NCBI RefSeq assembly: GCF_030129945.1
Contig: NZ_JARRAF010000009.1
Span: 1-64,000 of the forward strand
Direction of reading: 5' to 3'
DNA from: Parachitinimonas caeni
GTDB lineage: Bacteria > Pseudomonadota > Gammaproteobacteria > Burkholderiales > Chitinimonadaceae
Length of the DNA: 64,000 nucleotides
Shown here piece by piece: positions 1 through 8,116 of the stretch. The translations under genes and the position numbers were made by a program. The notes under the pieces were generated by a model. It had not been told where the DNA came from. It saw only the letters and a list, made by a program, of their open reading frames with translations, and ran no database searches. Positions within the stretch are counted from its first letter, which is position 1. Each line of letters starts with the position of its first letter.

Positions 1-190
1 GGAGGGTTTCGCCGGATTTGGGCCTGCTGCCGCGTTGACTGCCAGGCTGTTGGCTTGCGATGCAAGCCTTACAGCCTGTGCGCCCAGACGGGAAATCGCG
101 TGGCTTATCACTAAGCGGCGCGCTTTTCGCCTTGCATCAGGCCCAAATCCGACGAAACGCGATCCGGAAACAAAACGTCAACAGAGCCTA
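1..190. repeat. MITE-like palindromic element, left end cut by window
   Basis: Bases 6-26 and 138-158 form an inverted repeat with one mismatch in 21 (GTTTCG[C/T]CGGATTTGGGCCTG). Outside the right arm lies the dispersed 28-bp end sequence, in reverse orientation, at about 164-190. The matching left outer end would lie before base 1. Bases 1-39 recur at 3512-3550 with one mismatch. The right end overlaps the TAG stop of the gene at 188-1720. No transposase is encoded, so this looks like a non-autonomous element; that reading is inferred from structure. Confidence 0.7.
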
Positions 191-1720
191 ACTGCGCGAT
201 GCCTTTTTCCGACTGCCCGCCGCTCCGGGGGGGACGATCTTGACGCGATAGAGCGCTTGGTCCGGACCTACGCTGAGGCGGCTGACGACGACCAGCGTCA
301 CGGCTTTTCCCTCGATTTCCGTTTCAAACTGCTGGGTAGACACCAGATCAGGGGTGTCGATCATCATGGCGGGCTGATGGTCGTTCAGCGGGCCGGGCGG
401 TAGATAGATGGCCTGCCAACGGGCATTCACCTGGCTGCCCTGCAGCCGGATCGGATCGGGGTTATTGGACAGTAACTGAATGCCAAGAAACTGCTTGCCT
501 GATGCCTGACGATACCGCCGGCGTATCACGCCCACCCACCACTGTTCCGAGGCAGGCCGCCACAGTGCTACCGCCCCATCTATGCCAGCAAAACGTGCGT
601 GTTCTGCCAGCTCCAGTCCGAAACCTCCGGTGGCGTAGTCGTCAACCGGGCAAGTCCAGATCAGAGGGTCGTTGGCCAGCAGGCGTTTGTTTTTCTGGGT
701 GATCAGGCTGCGGATGCGTAACAGGTCGAAAGCGATGGTCACGTTTGCACCATCCGCCAGCTTGGGGTTGCGGCAGAAGCCAGGCTGCTCGGTCCAGACT
801 TTGCGCAAGGCAGCCAGCACACGCATGGTGTCCGGGACTGTCTGGTCTGGTTCACGCTTGAGTTCGTTCGGGACGAGGCCGGACAGTTCCAGCTCTTCGA
901 TATAGTCAGCGCACTGGACGCAGACGTCTGCCAGCCCAAAGAAGCACTGCTTGCCATCCAGCTCTACCTGCTCCCAGCCAATCAGGCGGCGAATAGGCGG
1001 TGACTTGTCGGCTTCGATCAGCAGAGGGCAGTTCAGGTGAAAAGCGCTACCAAACCAGACCGCATCGGCCAGGGTTTCGCAACAGCGCGCAGCCAGCAGC
1101 GCGACAAACGGGTTATCCGAAGTCTGGATGGTGCTCGAAATCAGCAGAAGATGAGCAAAACGCCGCGAATAATCGTTATCCCGGGCGTGGATCGGCTGTA
1201 GCGGATTCAGTGCGTCCCCGCTGGCGCGGCGATAGACCGTCAGCCAGCGATCAAGCCCCGGCTGGTCGCTGGCGGTGCCGGAGATCTGGTGCAATAGCCA
1301 GTCAATGCTGCACCAGTAAAGATAGCTCTCGGCCAGTGCCTGCAATATTTCGTGACTGCCACCCCGATCCTTGTCGATAGCGGCCACTTCGCGGCGGAAT
1401 TCGATGTAGTAGGTGTTGCACAGCTGGTCGGCCAGCAGGGCGACGCGCTTTTGCAGCAGCTCGAATCGCACCGGGCTGTCTTTGCTTTGCGCCATTTCGG
1501 TGAGTCCGCGACGCGCCATGCTGCGGCTGGCGGCTTCGGTCGTGGCCAGCAAGCGGCGGGCGCCGCTGCTGCTGGGGAGTGCGCCCAGGCCATCAAGCAG
1601 GCAATTGCGTAGCGCATCCAGCGCGGCGACAGGTTGCATGCTATCTAGTGCGTCGATGACATGGCGCGCGGCGCGCAGGGGCGTGTCATCCTGAAACAGC
1701 GGAAAAATTCGACCCAACAT
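188..1720 (-). CDS. Hypothetical protein with PilZ-like C-terminal segment
   Basis: A 510-residue soluble protein with no signal peptide or membrane segment. The first 300 residues look helical and match no family I can name. Residues 360-425 carry a PilZ-like pattern: a polar/Gly stretch (YATGGFGLEL), then a Trp-rich strand (WWVGVIRRRYRQ) and GIQLLS, like the c-di-GMP-binding barrel. The canonical RxxxR and DxSxxG motifs are only partly recognisable, so ligand binding is uncertain. Start chosen because GGAGGAAG lies just upstream of the ATG. The TAG stop lies in the dispersed repeat, so the C-terminus may have been set by an insertion. A c-di-GMP link would fit the GGDEF-EAL protein nearby, but this is speculative. 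Confidence 0.65.
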   Translation of the reverse strand: MLGRIFPLFQDDTPLRAARHVIDALDSMQPVAALDALRNCLLDGLGALPSSSGARRLLATTEAASRSMARRGLTEMAQSKDSPVRFELLQKRVALLADQLCNTYYIEFRREVAAIDKDRGGSHEILQALAESYLYWCSIDWLLHQISGTASDQPGLDRWLTVYRRASGDALNPLQPIHARDNDYSRRFAHLLLISSTIQTSDNPFVALLAARCCETLADAVWFGSAFHLNCPLLIEADKSPPIRRLIGWEQVELDGKQCFFGLADVCVQCADYIEELELSGLVPNELKREPDQTVPDTMRVLAALRKVWTEQPGFCRNPKLADGANVTIAFDLLRIRSLITQKNKRLLANDPLIWTCPVDDYATGGFGLELAEHARFAGIDGAVALWRPASEQWWVGVIRRRYRQASGKQFLGIQLLSNNPDPIRLQGSQVNARWQAIYLPPGPLNDHQPAMMIDTPDLVSTQQFETEIEGKAVTLVVVSRLSVGPDQALYRVKIVPPGAAGSRKKASRS

Positions 1721-1765
1721 GCTGTCTTCCTCCGGCCGGCTGATGCCGGCCGTCTCCTGCGGCGG

Positions 1766-2932
1766 TTACAGCGACGCCAGCCGTGCAGTGGCGGCTTGCA
1801 GCGTGGCAGTTTGTTTGGCGAAGCACAGTCGTATCAATTTGTGCCCGCATCTTTCAGCATAGAACGGCGAGAGCGGAATGGCGGCAACGCCTGCTTCACG
1901 GGTCAGCCAGATGGCAAAGTCAGCATCATCAAGCTCCGACAGGTGCGAGGGGAGGGCGCTGTAATCGACCAGCTGAAAGTAGGTGCCACGACAAGGCAGC
2001 AGACGTAAAGGACCATTTGCCAGCCCCTGGCGCAGGATGTCGCGCTTGGCCTGATAAAACGCCGGCAGGCTGGTGTAGTGGCTGGCATCGGCCAGATAAG
2101 TGGCCAGGGCATGCTGGGCGGGGGTGTTCACCGAGAACACCAGGTATTGATGAACCTTGCGGAACTCACTCATCAATGCTGCAGCGCCGGCGCAGTAGCC
2201 AATCTTCCAGCCGGTGGCATGAAAGGTTTTGCCGAACGAGAAAACCGCCAGGCTGCGGGGGGCAAGCCGGGGGTCGGCCAGAACGCTGTGATGACGGGCT
2301 TCGTCGTATACCAGATGTTCGTATACCTCGTCGGACAGAACCAGCAGATTATGCTGCTCGGCCAGATTGGCCAGCTCCGTCAAATCATCGGCACTCAACA
2401 CGGCAGTCGAGGGGTTGCCTGGGTTGTTGATGACGATCATCCGGGTGTGTGGCGTGACGGCAGCAGCCACCCGCTGCCAGTCAATCACAAACTCAGGTGC
2501 CCTCAGTGGGATGCGGATGGCGCGTGCGCCCTGAACCTGTATCGACGGCACGTAGCTGTCGTAGGAAGGGTCGAATACGATGGCTTCATCGCCCGGCTGC
2601 AGCAGGGCAGCAAAGGCGGTGAACAGTGCCTGTGTGGCGCCTGCGGTGATGGTGATCTGGGTTTCGGCATCAACAGGGCTGCCGCTGGCCTGCAGTTTCG
2701 CGGCCAGCGCCTGTCGTAGTGCGGGCAGGCCTGGCATCGGCGCATACTGGTTGTGCCCGGCCGCCATGGCGGCGCTGACCTGATTCGCCAGTTCGCTATC
2801 AATCGGAAAGTCTGGAAAGCCTTGTGACAGATTGATGGCGCCATGCTCCTGCGCCAGTTTGGACATCACAGAAAAAATCGTTGTACCCACATCGGGTAAT
2901 TTGGAGTGGATGACGGGAGCAGAGATCGGCAT
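1766..2932 (-). CDS. ybdL: Methionine aminotransferase (YbdL type)
   Basis: A 388-residue fold-type I PLP aminotransferase. It transfers the amino group from methionine and related amino acids to 2-oxo acids, in the cytosol. NLSQGFPDFPID at residues 34-45 is typical of the YbdL/kynurenine aminotransferase branch. NNPGNP (169-174), DEVYEHLVYD (201-210) and the PLP lysine K235 in SFGKTFHATGWK are all present. Length is normal for the family. It is probably transcribed alone: the gene ahead on the same strand is far away, and the downstream neighbour follows after 45 bases. The window also holds an MTA/MTI phosphorylase at 53247, so methionine salvage is one possible role. The exact substrate is inferred from family resemblance. 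Confidence 0.85.
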   Translation of the reverse strand: MPISAPVIHSKLPDVGTTIFSVMSKLAQEHGAINLSQGFPDFPIDSELANQVSAAMAAGHNQYAPMPGLPALRQALAAKLQASGSPVDAETQITITAGATQALFTAFAALLQPGDEAIVFDPSYDSYVPSIQVQGARAIRIPLRAPEFVIDWQRVAAAVTPHTRMIVINNPGNPSTAVLSADDLTELANLAEQHNLLVLSDEVYEHLVYDEARHHSVLADPRLAPRSLAVFSFGKTFHATGWKIGYCAGAAALMSEFRKVHQYLVFSVNTPAQHALATYLADASHYTSLPAFYQAKRDILRQGLANGPLRLLPCRGTYFQLVDYSALPSHLSELDDADFAIWLTREAGVAAIPLSPFYAERCGHKLIRLCFAKQTATLQAATARLASL

Positions 2933-3714
2933 GGCGGAGTATTTGATTTTCGGTTGATTTGATCATGTTTTGCCGGCGTTGCAAGCGATGCAGGCGCTCA
3001 CGATAAAGGCGCGCCTATATCGGCAGACAGGGCTTCCCCAGCTCGGGCCAGTGTGCTGGCGCAGGCCAGTCGTGAACACGATGGATGGGAACCCGGAGCA
3101 CCATTCATCCTCCGTGCGGAAGGCAGGACGCCAAACGGATTGTCCAAGTTTAGCCCTAGTGCTGCACAAATTCACGCGTCAGGGGTCAATGGACGCCAAA
3201 AGCCACTAAAAGTTTATCTGTTTTGCATAATTAGCCGGGGTGTCGGAATTTAACCGATTTTCGGGGCGATGCCACACTGGTCTATATCAGGATATTCTGA
3301 TTTTACAAAAATATGCTGTTTTGATATCTGGACGCGTATCTGACTTCGTTCAGATATCCCATTCTTGTGGCGCGCCACCCAACCCAAGGCAGTGAGGAGC
3401 GACGACAGTTGTTGATTCCGGGCACAATCGCGGTTTGGGGTTCAACGAGACCTATCACCCCTTGCGTCCAGGCGCTGTTGACGCTGGGTTTCCGGGCCGC
3501 CTTGCGGGAGTGGAGGGTTTCGCCGGATTTGGGCCGGCTGCCGCGTTGACAGCCTGTGTGCCCATGGGAAGCCACATGGCTGACCACCCAGTGGCGCGTT
3601 GTTTGAAATTTTGATCGCCCATAAATAAAAAAGGGCATTGCGAAAAACCTGGTGCCCAGGTACGGGCGGCAGTTTGATTGCCTGATACCTCAACCAGATG
3701 AGTGACCACTATTC
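2933..3714. other. Long intergenic region with repeat copy
   Basis: About 780 bases between the divergent ybdL and truC genes. The short open frames here have no coding character or good start sites. The right half holds a dispersed-repeat copy (3468-3600). The left half must carry the ybdL promoter, but no clear -35/-10 pair can be assigned. Confidence 0.6.
3468..3600. repeat. Dispersed repeat copy (second long copy)
   Basis: Begins with the outer end CCAGGCGCTGTTGACG (3468-3483), then GGGTTTCCGG. At 3512-3550 it repeats window bases 1-39 with one mismatch. It then aligns loosely with bases 72-125 of the first element (CAGCCTGTGTGCCCA and TGGCGCG). No clear right outer end is seen, so this copy looks truncated or decayed. 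It lies intergenically upstream of truC. Confidence 0.7.
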
Positions 3715-4467
3715 ATGCTTCCGATTTTGTATCAAGACGACCATCTGGTCGCTATTCACAAGCCCTCGGGTCTGCTGGTTCACCGGACGGCGCTCGATTG
3801 GTATGAACGCCGTTTTGCCTTGCAGATGCTGCGGGATCAGCTGGGGCGGCGTGTTTACCCGGTTCATCGACTGGATAAAGGGACCTCGGGAATTCTGTTG
3901 TTTGCGCTCGATCAGTCAATGGGACGGGCCATGTCGATGGCGTTTGAAGAAGGTCGTGTGCAAAAGCGCTATTGGGCGATTGTGCGTGGCTGGCCTGCCG
4001 AAATCGGCGAGGTGGACCACGCCCTGAGCCGTCGGGTGGATGATCTGGAGTGGCTTGGCGAGTCGGTCGAAGGTGGGCCGCAGCCGGCGCAGACCCGTTA
4101 CCGACGGCTGGCCACGGTTGAACTGCCTTATTGCGTCGATAAATATCCGACCAGCCGTTACGCGTTGGTACAGCTTGATCCGCTCACCGGTCGGCGTCAT
4201 CAGATCCGGCGTCACCTCAAGCATTTGTCCCATCCCATTATCGGGGATGCCACCTATGGCAAAGGGCGGCATAACCGGCTGTTTGAACAGCTGTACGGTC
4301 AGTCACGGCTGTTGCTGGCGGGGGTAGGGCTGCGCTTTCGACATCCGCTGAGTGGTGAGTGGCTCAATATCGAAGCTGAACCGGCCGACGGTTTTGCTGA
4401 GGTGGTACAGGCATTGGGCTGGCAACATTGCTGGCCACAACGGCAGTTCGACTGGCATCAGGGCTGA
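3715..4467 (+). CDS. truC: tRNA pseudouridine(65) synthase TruC
   Basis: A 250-residue member of the RluA/RluC/TruC pseudouridine synthase group, which isomerises a tRNA uridine in the cytosol. HRLDKGTSG at residues 51-59 contains the catalytic Asp54. The start LYQDDHLVAIHKPSGLLVHR and the later PLTGRRHQIRRHLKHLSHPIIGD are typical of TruC. There is no S4 domain, as expected for this branch. The ATG has no strong Shine-Dalgarno in front. The next gene starts 2 bases after the stop, so the two are probably cotranscribed. Confidence 0.9.
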   Translation: MLPILYQDDHLVAIHKPSGLLVHRTALDWYERRFALQMLRDQLGRRVYPVHRLDKGTSGILLFALDQSMGRAMSMAFEEGRVQKRYWAIVRGWPAEIGEVDHALSRRVDDLEWLGESVEGGPQPAQTRYRRLATVELPYCVDKYPTSRYALVQLDPLTGRRHQIRRHLKHLSHPIIGDATYGKGRHNRLFEQLYGQSRLLLAGVGLRFRHPLSGEWLNIEAEPADGFAEVVQALGWQHCWPQRQFDWHQG

Positions 4468-4469
4468 CC

Positions 4470-5594
4470 ATGAACCTGGCGTTACGGTTTCTGGATTCCC
4501 TGAGCGGGGTTGCTTCGGATCAATGGGATGCCATCAGCGATGGATCGGTGTTTCTCAAGCATGCCTTTCTGCATGCACTGCACGAGACGGGTTGCGCCAG
4601 TGCCAGAACTGGCTGGCAAGTGGCATATCCGAGCCTGTGGCAGGGTGACCGCCTGCTGGCGGCCATGCCGCTTTACGTCAAGTCCCATTCCTGGGGCGAA
4701 TATGTGTTCGACTGGGCCTGGGCCGAAGCTTATGAGCGTGCTGGCGGCCATTACTACCCAAAGCTGACAGCGGCGATACCGTTCACACCGGTCGCGGGTA
4801 GCCGCCTGCTCGCCCGTAGCGATGAGCACCGGACGCTCCTGGTGGATGCGGCGCTGCAGCTGGCCCAGGCGCAAGGCATTTCGTCGCTGCATTGCTTGTT
4901 TCCGCAAGGAGCCGAGGTGCCGCTATGGCAGTCGGCAGGGTTAATGCTGCGGCATGGCGTGCAGTTTCACTGGCTGAATCAGGGGTATCGGGATTACCAG
5001 GATTTTCTCGATGGTTTGCAGAGCGAGAAGCGCAAGAAGATTCGGCAGGAGCGGCGCAAGATTGCGGAACAGGGTATTGAAGTGCAGCGCAAGACGGGTG
5101 CCGAAATCAGCGAGGCAGACTGGCGTTTTTTCTACCGCTGTTATGTGCATACCTATCAGGCCCACGGTTCACGGCCCTACTTGAGTCTGGACTTCTTCCA
5201 GCAAATCGGTCGCGATCTGGCAGGGCATTGCTTGCTGGTGCTGGCTCTGAAACATGGCAAGCCCGTAGCGGCTGCGCTGGATCTGTTTGATGCGCAGCGG
5301 CTGTATGGGCGTTACTGGGGCGCGCTCGAATACTTGCCGAACCTGCACTTCGAGCTGTGTTATTACCAAGGCATCGAATTTGCCATCGCGCAGCAGCTGC
5401 AGGTGTTTGAAGGTGGGGCGCAAGGGGAGCACAAACTATCGCGCGGGTTGAGTCCGGTCGCTACAGTGTCGGCCCATTGGCTGGCAGATAGCCGCTTTGC
5501 AGATGCCGTCAGCCATTTTTTGCAAAGGGAATCGGGTGGCGTCGAAGCCTATCTGGACGAACTGAACGAGCGTGCGCCTTTTCGACGGGCTTGA
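4470..5594 (+). CDS. FemAB-like GNAT family acyltransferase (DUF482 type)
   Basis: A 374-residue protein resembling the FemAB-like/DUF482 family (peptidogalycan biosynthesis or GNAT-like proteins). Typical stretches are the start LRFLDSLSGVASDQWDA, MPLYVKSHSWGEYVFDWAWAEAYERAG, the YYPKL...FTPV segment and a late GAQGEHKLSRG. The acyl donor and acceptor of the family are not established. An earlier in-frame ATG at 4428 overlaps truC by 40 bases. I prefer 4470 because AGGG stands 6 to 9 bases upstream and the family motif starts there. Confidence 0.8.
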   Translation: MNLALRFLDSLSGVASDQWDAISDGSVFLKHAFLHALHETGCASARTGWQVAYPSLWQGDRLLAAMPLYVKSHSWGEYVFDWAWAEAYERAGGHYYPKLTAAIPFTPVAGSRLLARSDEHRTLLVDAALQLAQAQGISSLHCLFPQGAEVPLWQSAGLMLRHGVQFHWLNQGYRDYQDFLDGLQSEKRKKIRQERRKIAEQGIEVQRKTGAEISEADWRFFYRCYVHTYQAHGSRPYLSLDFFQQIGRDLAGHCLLVLALKHGKPVAAALDLFDAQRLYGRYWGALEYLPNLHFELCYYQGIEFAIAQQLQVFEGGAQGEHKLSRGLSPVATVSAHWLADSRFADAVSHFLQRESGGVEAYLDELNERAPFRRA

Positions 5595-5598
5595 ATGA

Positions 5599-5623
5599 CA
5601 GAACCTAAGGTCAACAGAACCTA
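5599..5623. repeat. Short dispersed-repeat end with direct duplication
   Basis: CAGAACCTA occurs twice (5599-5607 and 5616-5624). The second copy is joined to GGTCAACAGAACCTA, the repeat end in reverse orientation. It lies between two convergent genes and supplies the TAG stop of the minus-strand gene at 5621. The duplication suggests a nested or footprint insertion, which is an inference. Confidence 0.5.
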
Positions 5624-6571
5624 ATCAAACTGCACGTCCCGGCTGAAGTTATAGGCGGTGCGGGCGTCACAGCTGGTCAGCAGCAGGGGGGCGGCCGGAG
5701 TGTGGCCGATTTCGTTCATCAATTCAGTGCTAAACGCACAGTCCGTACGCAAACGGCAGGCGGCGGCCATTGCTGGCCAGAAGACATTGGGCGGACTGGC
5801 CTCTCGGGCTTGTTCGTACTGCAGACGCTGCCCAAGCCAACAGAGTGCCGCCAGTTTTACCAACAATGCGAAGCGGCCAGGATTGCCGGCTGCTTGCACA
5901 ACCAGCTCTGTCAGATCCATCTGCAGTATGGCGTGCTCGGCAAGCAGCCGGGACAGGCCGCGCTCGGCGATCTGCTGGATACGGCTGTCCTCGGGCAGAA
6001 GCGCCGGGTTCATGCCTTCCCAGCTTTGTGCCATGGCCAGACCGTTTTCCAGATCCTGCTCGGTACGATCGGCGTCCAGGCCGTCCAGGTGATCATTCAG
6101 CAACTCCGGCCCGCCGGGACTGTAGAGATTGAAGACCGCAAGCCGGGCACGTACCTCGTCATCATCAAACTTGCGCCAGTTGACGGTTCCCCATTTGGGG
6201 TCGAACTGTTCGGGGTCCAGCTCAGGTTTGACTCGCTCGATGGTGCCTTGCTCGACAAAACTGTCATAACGGTCGAGGTGGACCGACACATAGGTGGCAA
6301 TGCCCTTGCGGTAGCTGTCCGGCAACTCGCTGTCATGCAGGGCAAAGCGTTTGAGCACGATGTCCAGCCAGCGCAGCATGGCGCGGGGCGAGCGCTCGAT
6401 CCGGTCGCTGAGCAGTGCCAGAAACAGACTTTCACGCGCGGCATCGCCATCGTCCGATGCCGTGCGCAAGGCCCGATCCAGCGCTGGCAGGGCTTTGTCT
6501 TCCTCGCGCGCATTCCAGAGGTCGAGTATCCGGCTGGCCAGCTGGCCATATAAGTCATGTGCTTCGCTCAT
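5621..6571 (-). CDS. Hypothetical protein
   Basis: A 316-residue acidic, mostly helical cytosolic protein with no signal peptide, membrane segment or recognised catalytic motif. Notable segments are the repeated Arg/Leu-rich helices at 30-75 and the Asp-rich stretch ELDPEQFDPKWGTVNWRKFDDDEVRARL (split around residues 115-145). I do not recognise the family. It is divergent from cysM, with about 180 bases between the start codons. Its TAG stop sits in a dispersed-repeat end, like that of the protein at 188-1720. Codon use looks like the neighbours, so it is probably a real resident gene. Confidence 0.6.
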   Translation of the reverse strand: MSEAHDLYGQLASRILDLWNAREEDKALPALDRALRTASDDGDAARESLFLALLSDRIERSPRAMLRWLDIVLKRFALHDSELPDSYRKGIATYVSVHLDRYDSFVEQGTIERVKPELDPEQFDPKWGTVNWRKFDDDEVRARLAVFNLYSPGGPELLNDHLDGLDADRTEQDLENGLAMAQSWEGMNPALLPEDSRIQQIAERGLSRLLAEHAILQMDLTELVVQAAGNPGRFALLVKLAALCWLGQRLQYEQAREASPPNVFWPAMAAACRLRTDCAFSTELMNEIGHTPAAPLLLTSCDARTAYNFSRDVQFD

Positions 6572-6750
6572 CGCCTGTCCGCCCAGTTTTGTTTGGCTTC
6601 AGCATAGTCTATCGGCAAGGCGCAACGTTGCTTTAGGCGCCGTACCTGAACGAACTGTGCAGTGACACTGTCCAGTGGGCGGGCTGCGACCTGAGCCGTA
6701 TCTGGAAGCCCCCACACCGCCTATAATCGCGGCTTCGCAAAGGAGTACCC

Positions 6751-7638
6751 ATGTATAAGACCATTGAGGATTTCGTCGGCAATACGCCTCTGGTGCAGCT
6801 CAAGCGCCTGCCGGGGGTAAGCAGCAATACCCTGCTGTGCAAGCTGGAAGGCAATAACCCTGCTGGTTCGGTCAAAGACCGACCTGCCTTGTCGATGATC
6901 CGGCACGCCGAAGCCCGTGGCGAGATCAAGCCTGGCGATACCCTGATTGAGGCCACCAGTGGCAATACCGGCATTGCGTTGGCCATGGCTGCGGCGATGC
7001 GTGGCTATCGCATGGTGCTGATCATGCCCGAGCATCTTTCAATCGAGCGTCGCCAGACCATGCGGGCGTTTGGGGCTGAAATCATCCTGACCCCGCAGTC
7101 TGCCGGCATGGAAGGGGCGCGTGATCTGGCCGAGAGAATGCGCGATGCCGGTGAAGGTCGCATCCTTGATCAGTTTGCCAACCCAGATAACCCGCTGGCG
7201 CATTTTGAGACCACCGGGCCGGAAATCTGGCGCGATACCGATGGCCGCATCACCCACTTTGTTTCCAGCATGGGCACGACCGGCACCATCATGGGCACCG
7301 GGCGTTTCCTCAAAACGCAGAACCCGGCGATTCAGATTGTCGGGGTCCAGCCTTGCGATGGCGCGTCGATTCCTGGCATCCGCAAGTGGCCGGCGGAGTA
7401 CGTGCCGTCGATCTGCGACTTCAGCAAGGTTGATCAGATCGTGGAGGTGACCCAGGCCGAAGCCGAGGAGACCACACGACGGCTGGCGCGGGAGGAGGGG
7501 ATATTTGCAGGTATTTCCTCTGGTGGTGCGCTGGCCGCAGCGCTCAGGCTGTCGGCCACGCTCGAAAACGCAACGATCGTCACTATCGTTTGTGATCGAG
7601 GAGATCGCTACCTGTCTACCGGCGTCTTCCCGGAGTAA
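6751..7638 (+). CDS. cysM: Cysteine synthase B
   Basis: A 295-residue PLP enzyme of fold type II that makes cysteine from O-acetylserine and sulfide or thiosulfate in the cytosol. The start MYKTIEDFVGNTPLVQLKRL and EGNNPAGSVKDRPA are CysM hallmarks. K42 is the PLP lysine and EATSGNTGIALAM is the substrate/PLP phosphate loop. SSMGTTGTIMGTGRFLK and GISSGGA complete the PLP site. A strong AAAGGAG lies 6 bases before the ATG. The SemiSWEET gene starts 4 bases after the stop, so the two are likely cotranscribed. Confidence 0.93.
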   Translation: MYKTIEDFVGNTPLVQLKRLPGVSSNTLLCKLEGNNPAGSVKDRPALSMIRHAEARGEIKPGDTLIEATSGNTGIALAMAAAMRGYRMVLIMPEHLSIERRQTMRAFGAEIILTPQSAGMEGARDLAERMRDAGEGRILDQFANPDNPLAHFETTGPEIWRDTDGRITHFVSSMGTTGTIMGTGRFLKTQNPAIQIVGVQPCDGASIPGIRKWPAEYVPSICDFSKVDQIVEVTQAEAEETTRRLAREEGIFAGISSGGALAAALRLSATLENATIVTIVCDRGDRYLSTGVFPE

Positions 7639-7642
7639 GTGC

Positions 7643-7900
7643 ATGACACTTTCGCTTGAATGGATAGGCATGCTGGCGGGTTTTCTCACTACCTTCGCTT
7701 TTGTGCCCCAAGTTATCCGCGTCTACCGCACCCGCTCGACCCACGATATTTCGTTACCGATGTATTCGATCTTTGTTACGGGCGTTGGATTGTGGCTGTA
7801 TTACGGATGGCTGATCGGTTCACGTCCGATTGTGCTGTTCAATGCCATTACCTTTGTGCTGGCAGGTGCCGTGCTGGTGATGAAGCTGCGGTTTCGCTAG
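7643..7900 (+). CDS. SemiSWEET / PQ-loop family small transporter
   Basis: An 85-residue protein with three predicted membrane helices and a PQ motif in the first (FAFVPQVIRVYRTRSTHDIS). This matches the bacterial SemiSWEET/MtN3 family, which dimerises to move sugars or other small solutes across the inner membrane. Start at ATG 7643 with GGAG about 7 bases upstream. The TAG stop (7898-7900) is the first part of a dispersed-repeat end. Its position right behind cysM is suggestive of small-molecule export or import, but the substrate cannot be told. Confidence 0.85.
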   Translation: MTLSLEWIGMLAGFLTTFAFVPQVIRVYRTRSTHDISLPMYSIFVTGVGLWLYYGWLIGSRPIVLFNAITFVLAGAVLVMKLRFR

Positions 7901-8067
7901 GCTCTGTTGACGTGTGGTTTTCAATAAGCCCGGCAAGCCGGGCTTATTGATTTTTATCTGTGTAGGTTTGAGTAAGCTTGATTGGTAGCCGTGCTGCGGA
8001 GTTTTCCAAGGGAATGCTCGACATCCGGCTACACGTAGGTTCTGTAAACCTTACGTCAACAGAACCT
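7899..8067. mobile_element. MITE-like element, about 169 bp, with inverted ends
   Basis: Left end AGGCTCTGTTGACGT (7899-7913) and right end ACGTCAACAGAACCT (8053-8067) are inverted repeats with one mismatch in 15. A nested copy of the end, AGGTTCTGT at 8037, forms a hairpin with the right end. It encodes no protein, but carries the strong hairpin terminator at 7921-7955. Both ends match the dispersed-repeat family. No clear target duplication is seen. Confidence 0.65.
7921..7955 (+). terminator. Rho-independent terminator after SemiSWEET gene
   Basis: A perfect 14-bp inverted repeat (TCAATAAGCCCGGC / GCCGGGCTTATTGA) separated by AA, followed by TTTTT. It ends the cysM operon. It lies inside the MITE-like element, so the element may have brought the terminator. 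Confidence 0.85.
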
Positions 8068-8116
8068 GGTGACCACTATTTAATCTGGCCGTTGACTTCC
8101 AACCCGGCGCCCCATC

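Noticed and set aside
3702-8080. GTGACCACTATT present at 3702-3713 and 8069-8080
   Set aside because: A 12-base match is expected by chance many times in 64 kb; no further flanking similarity.
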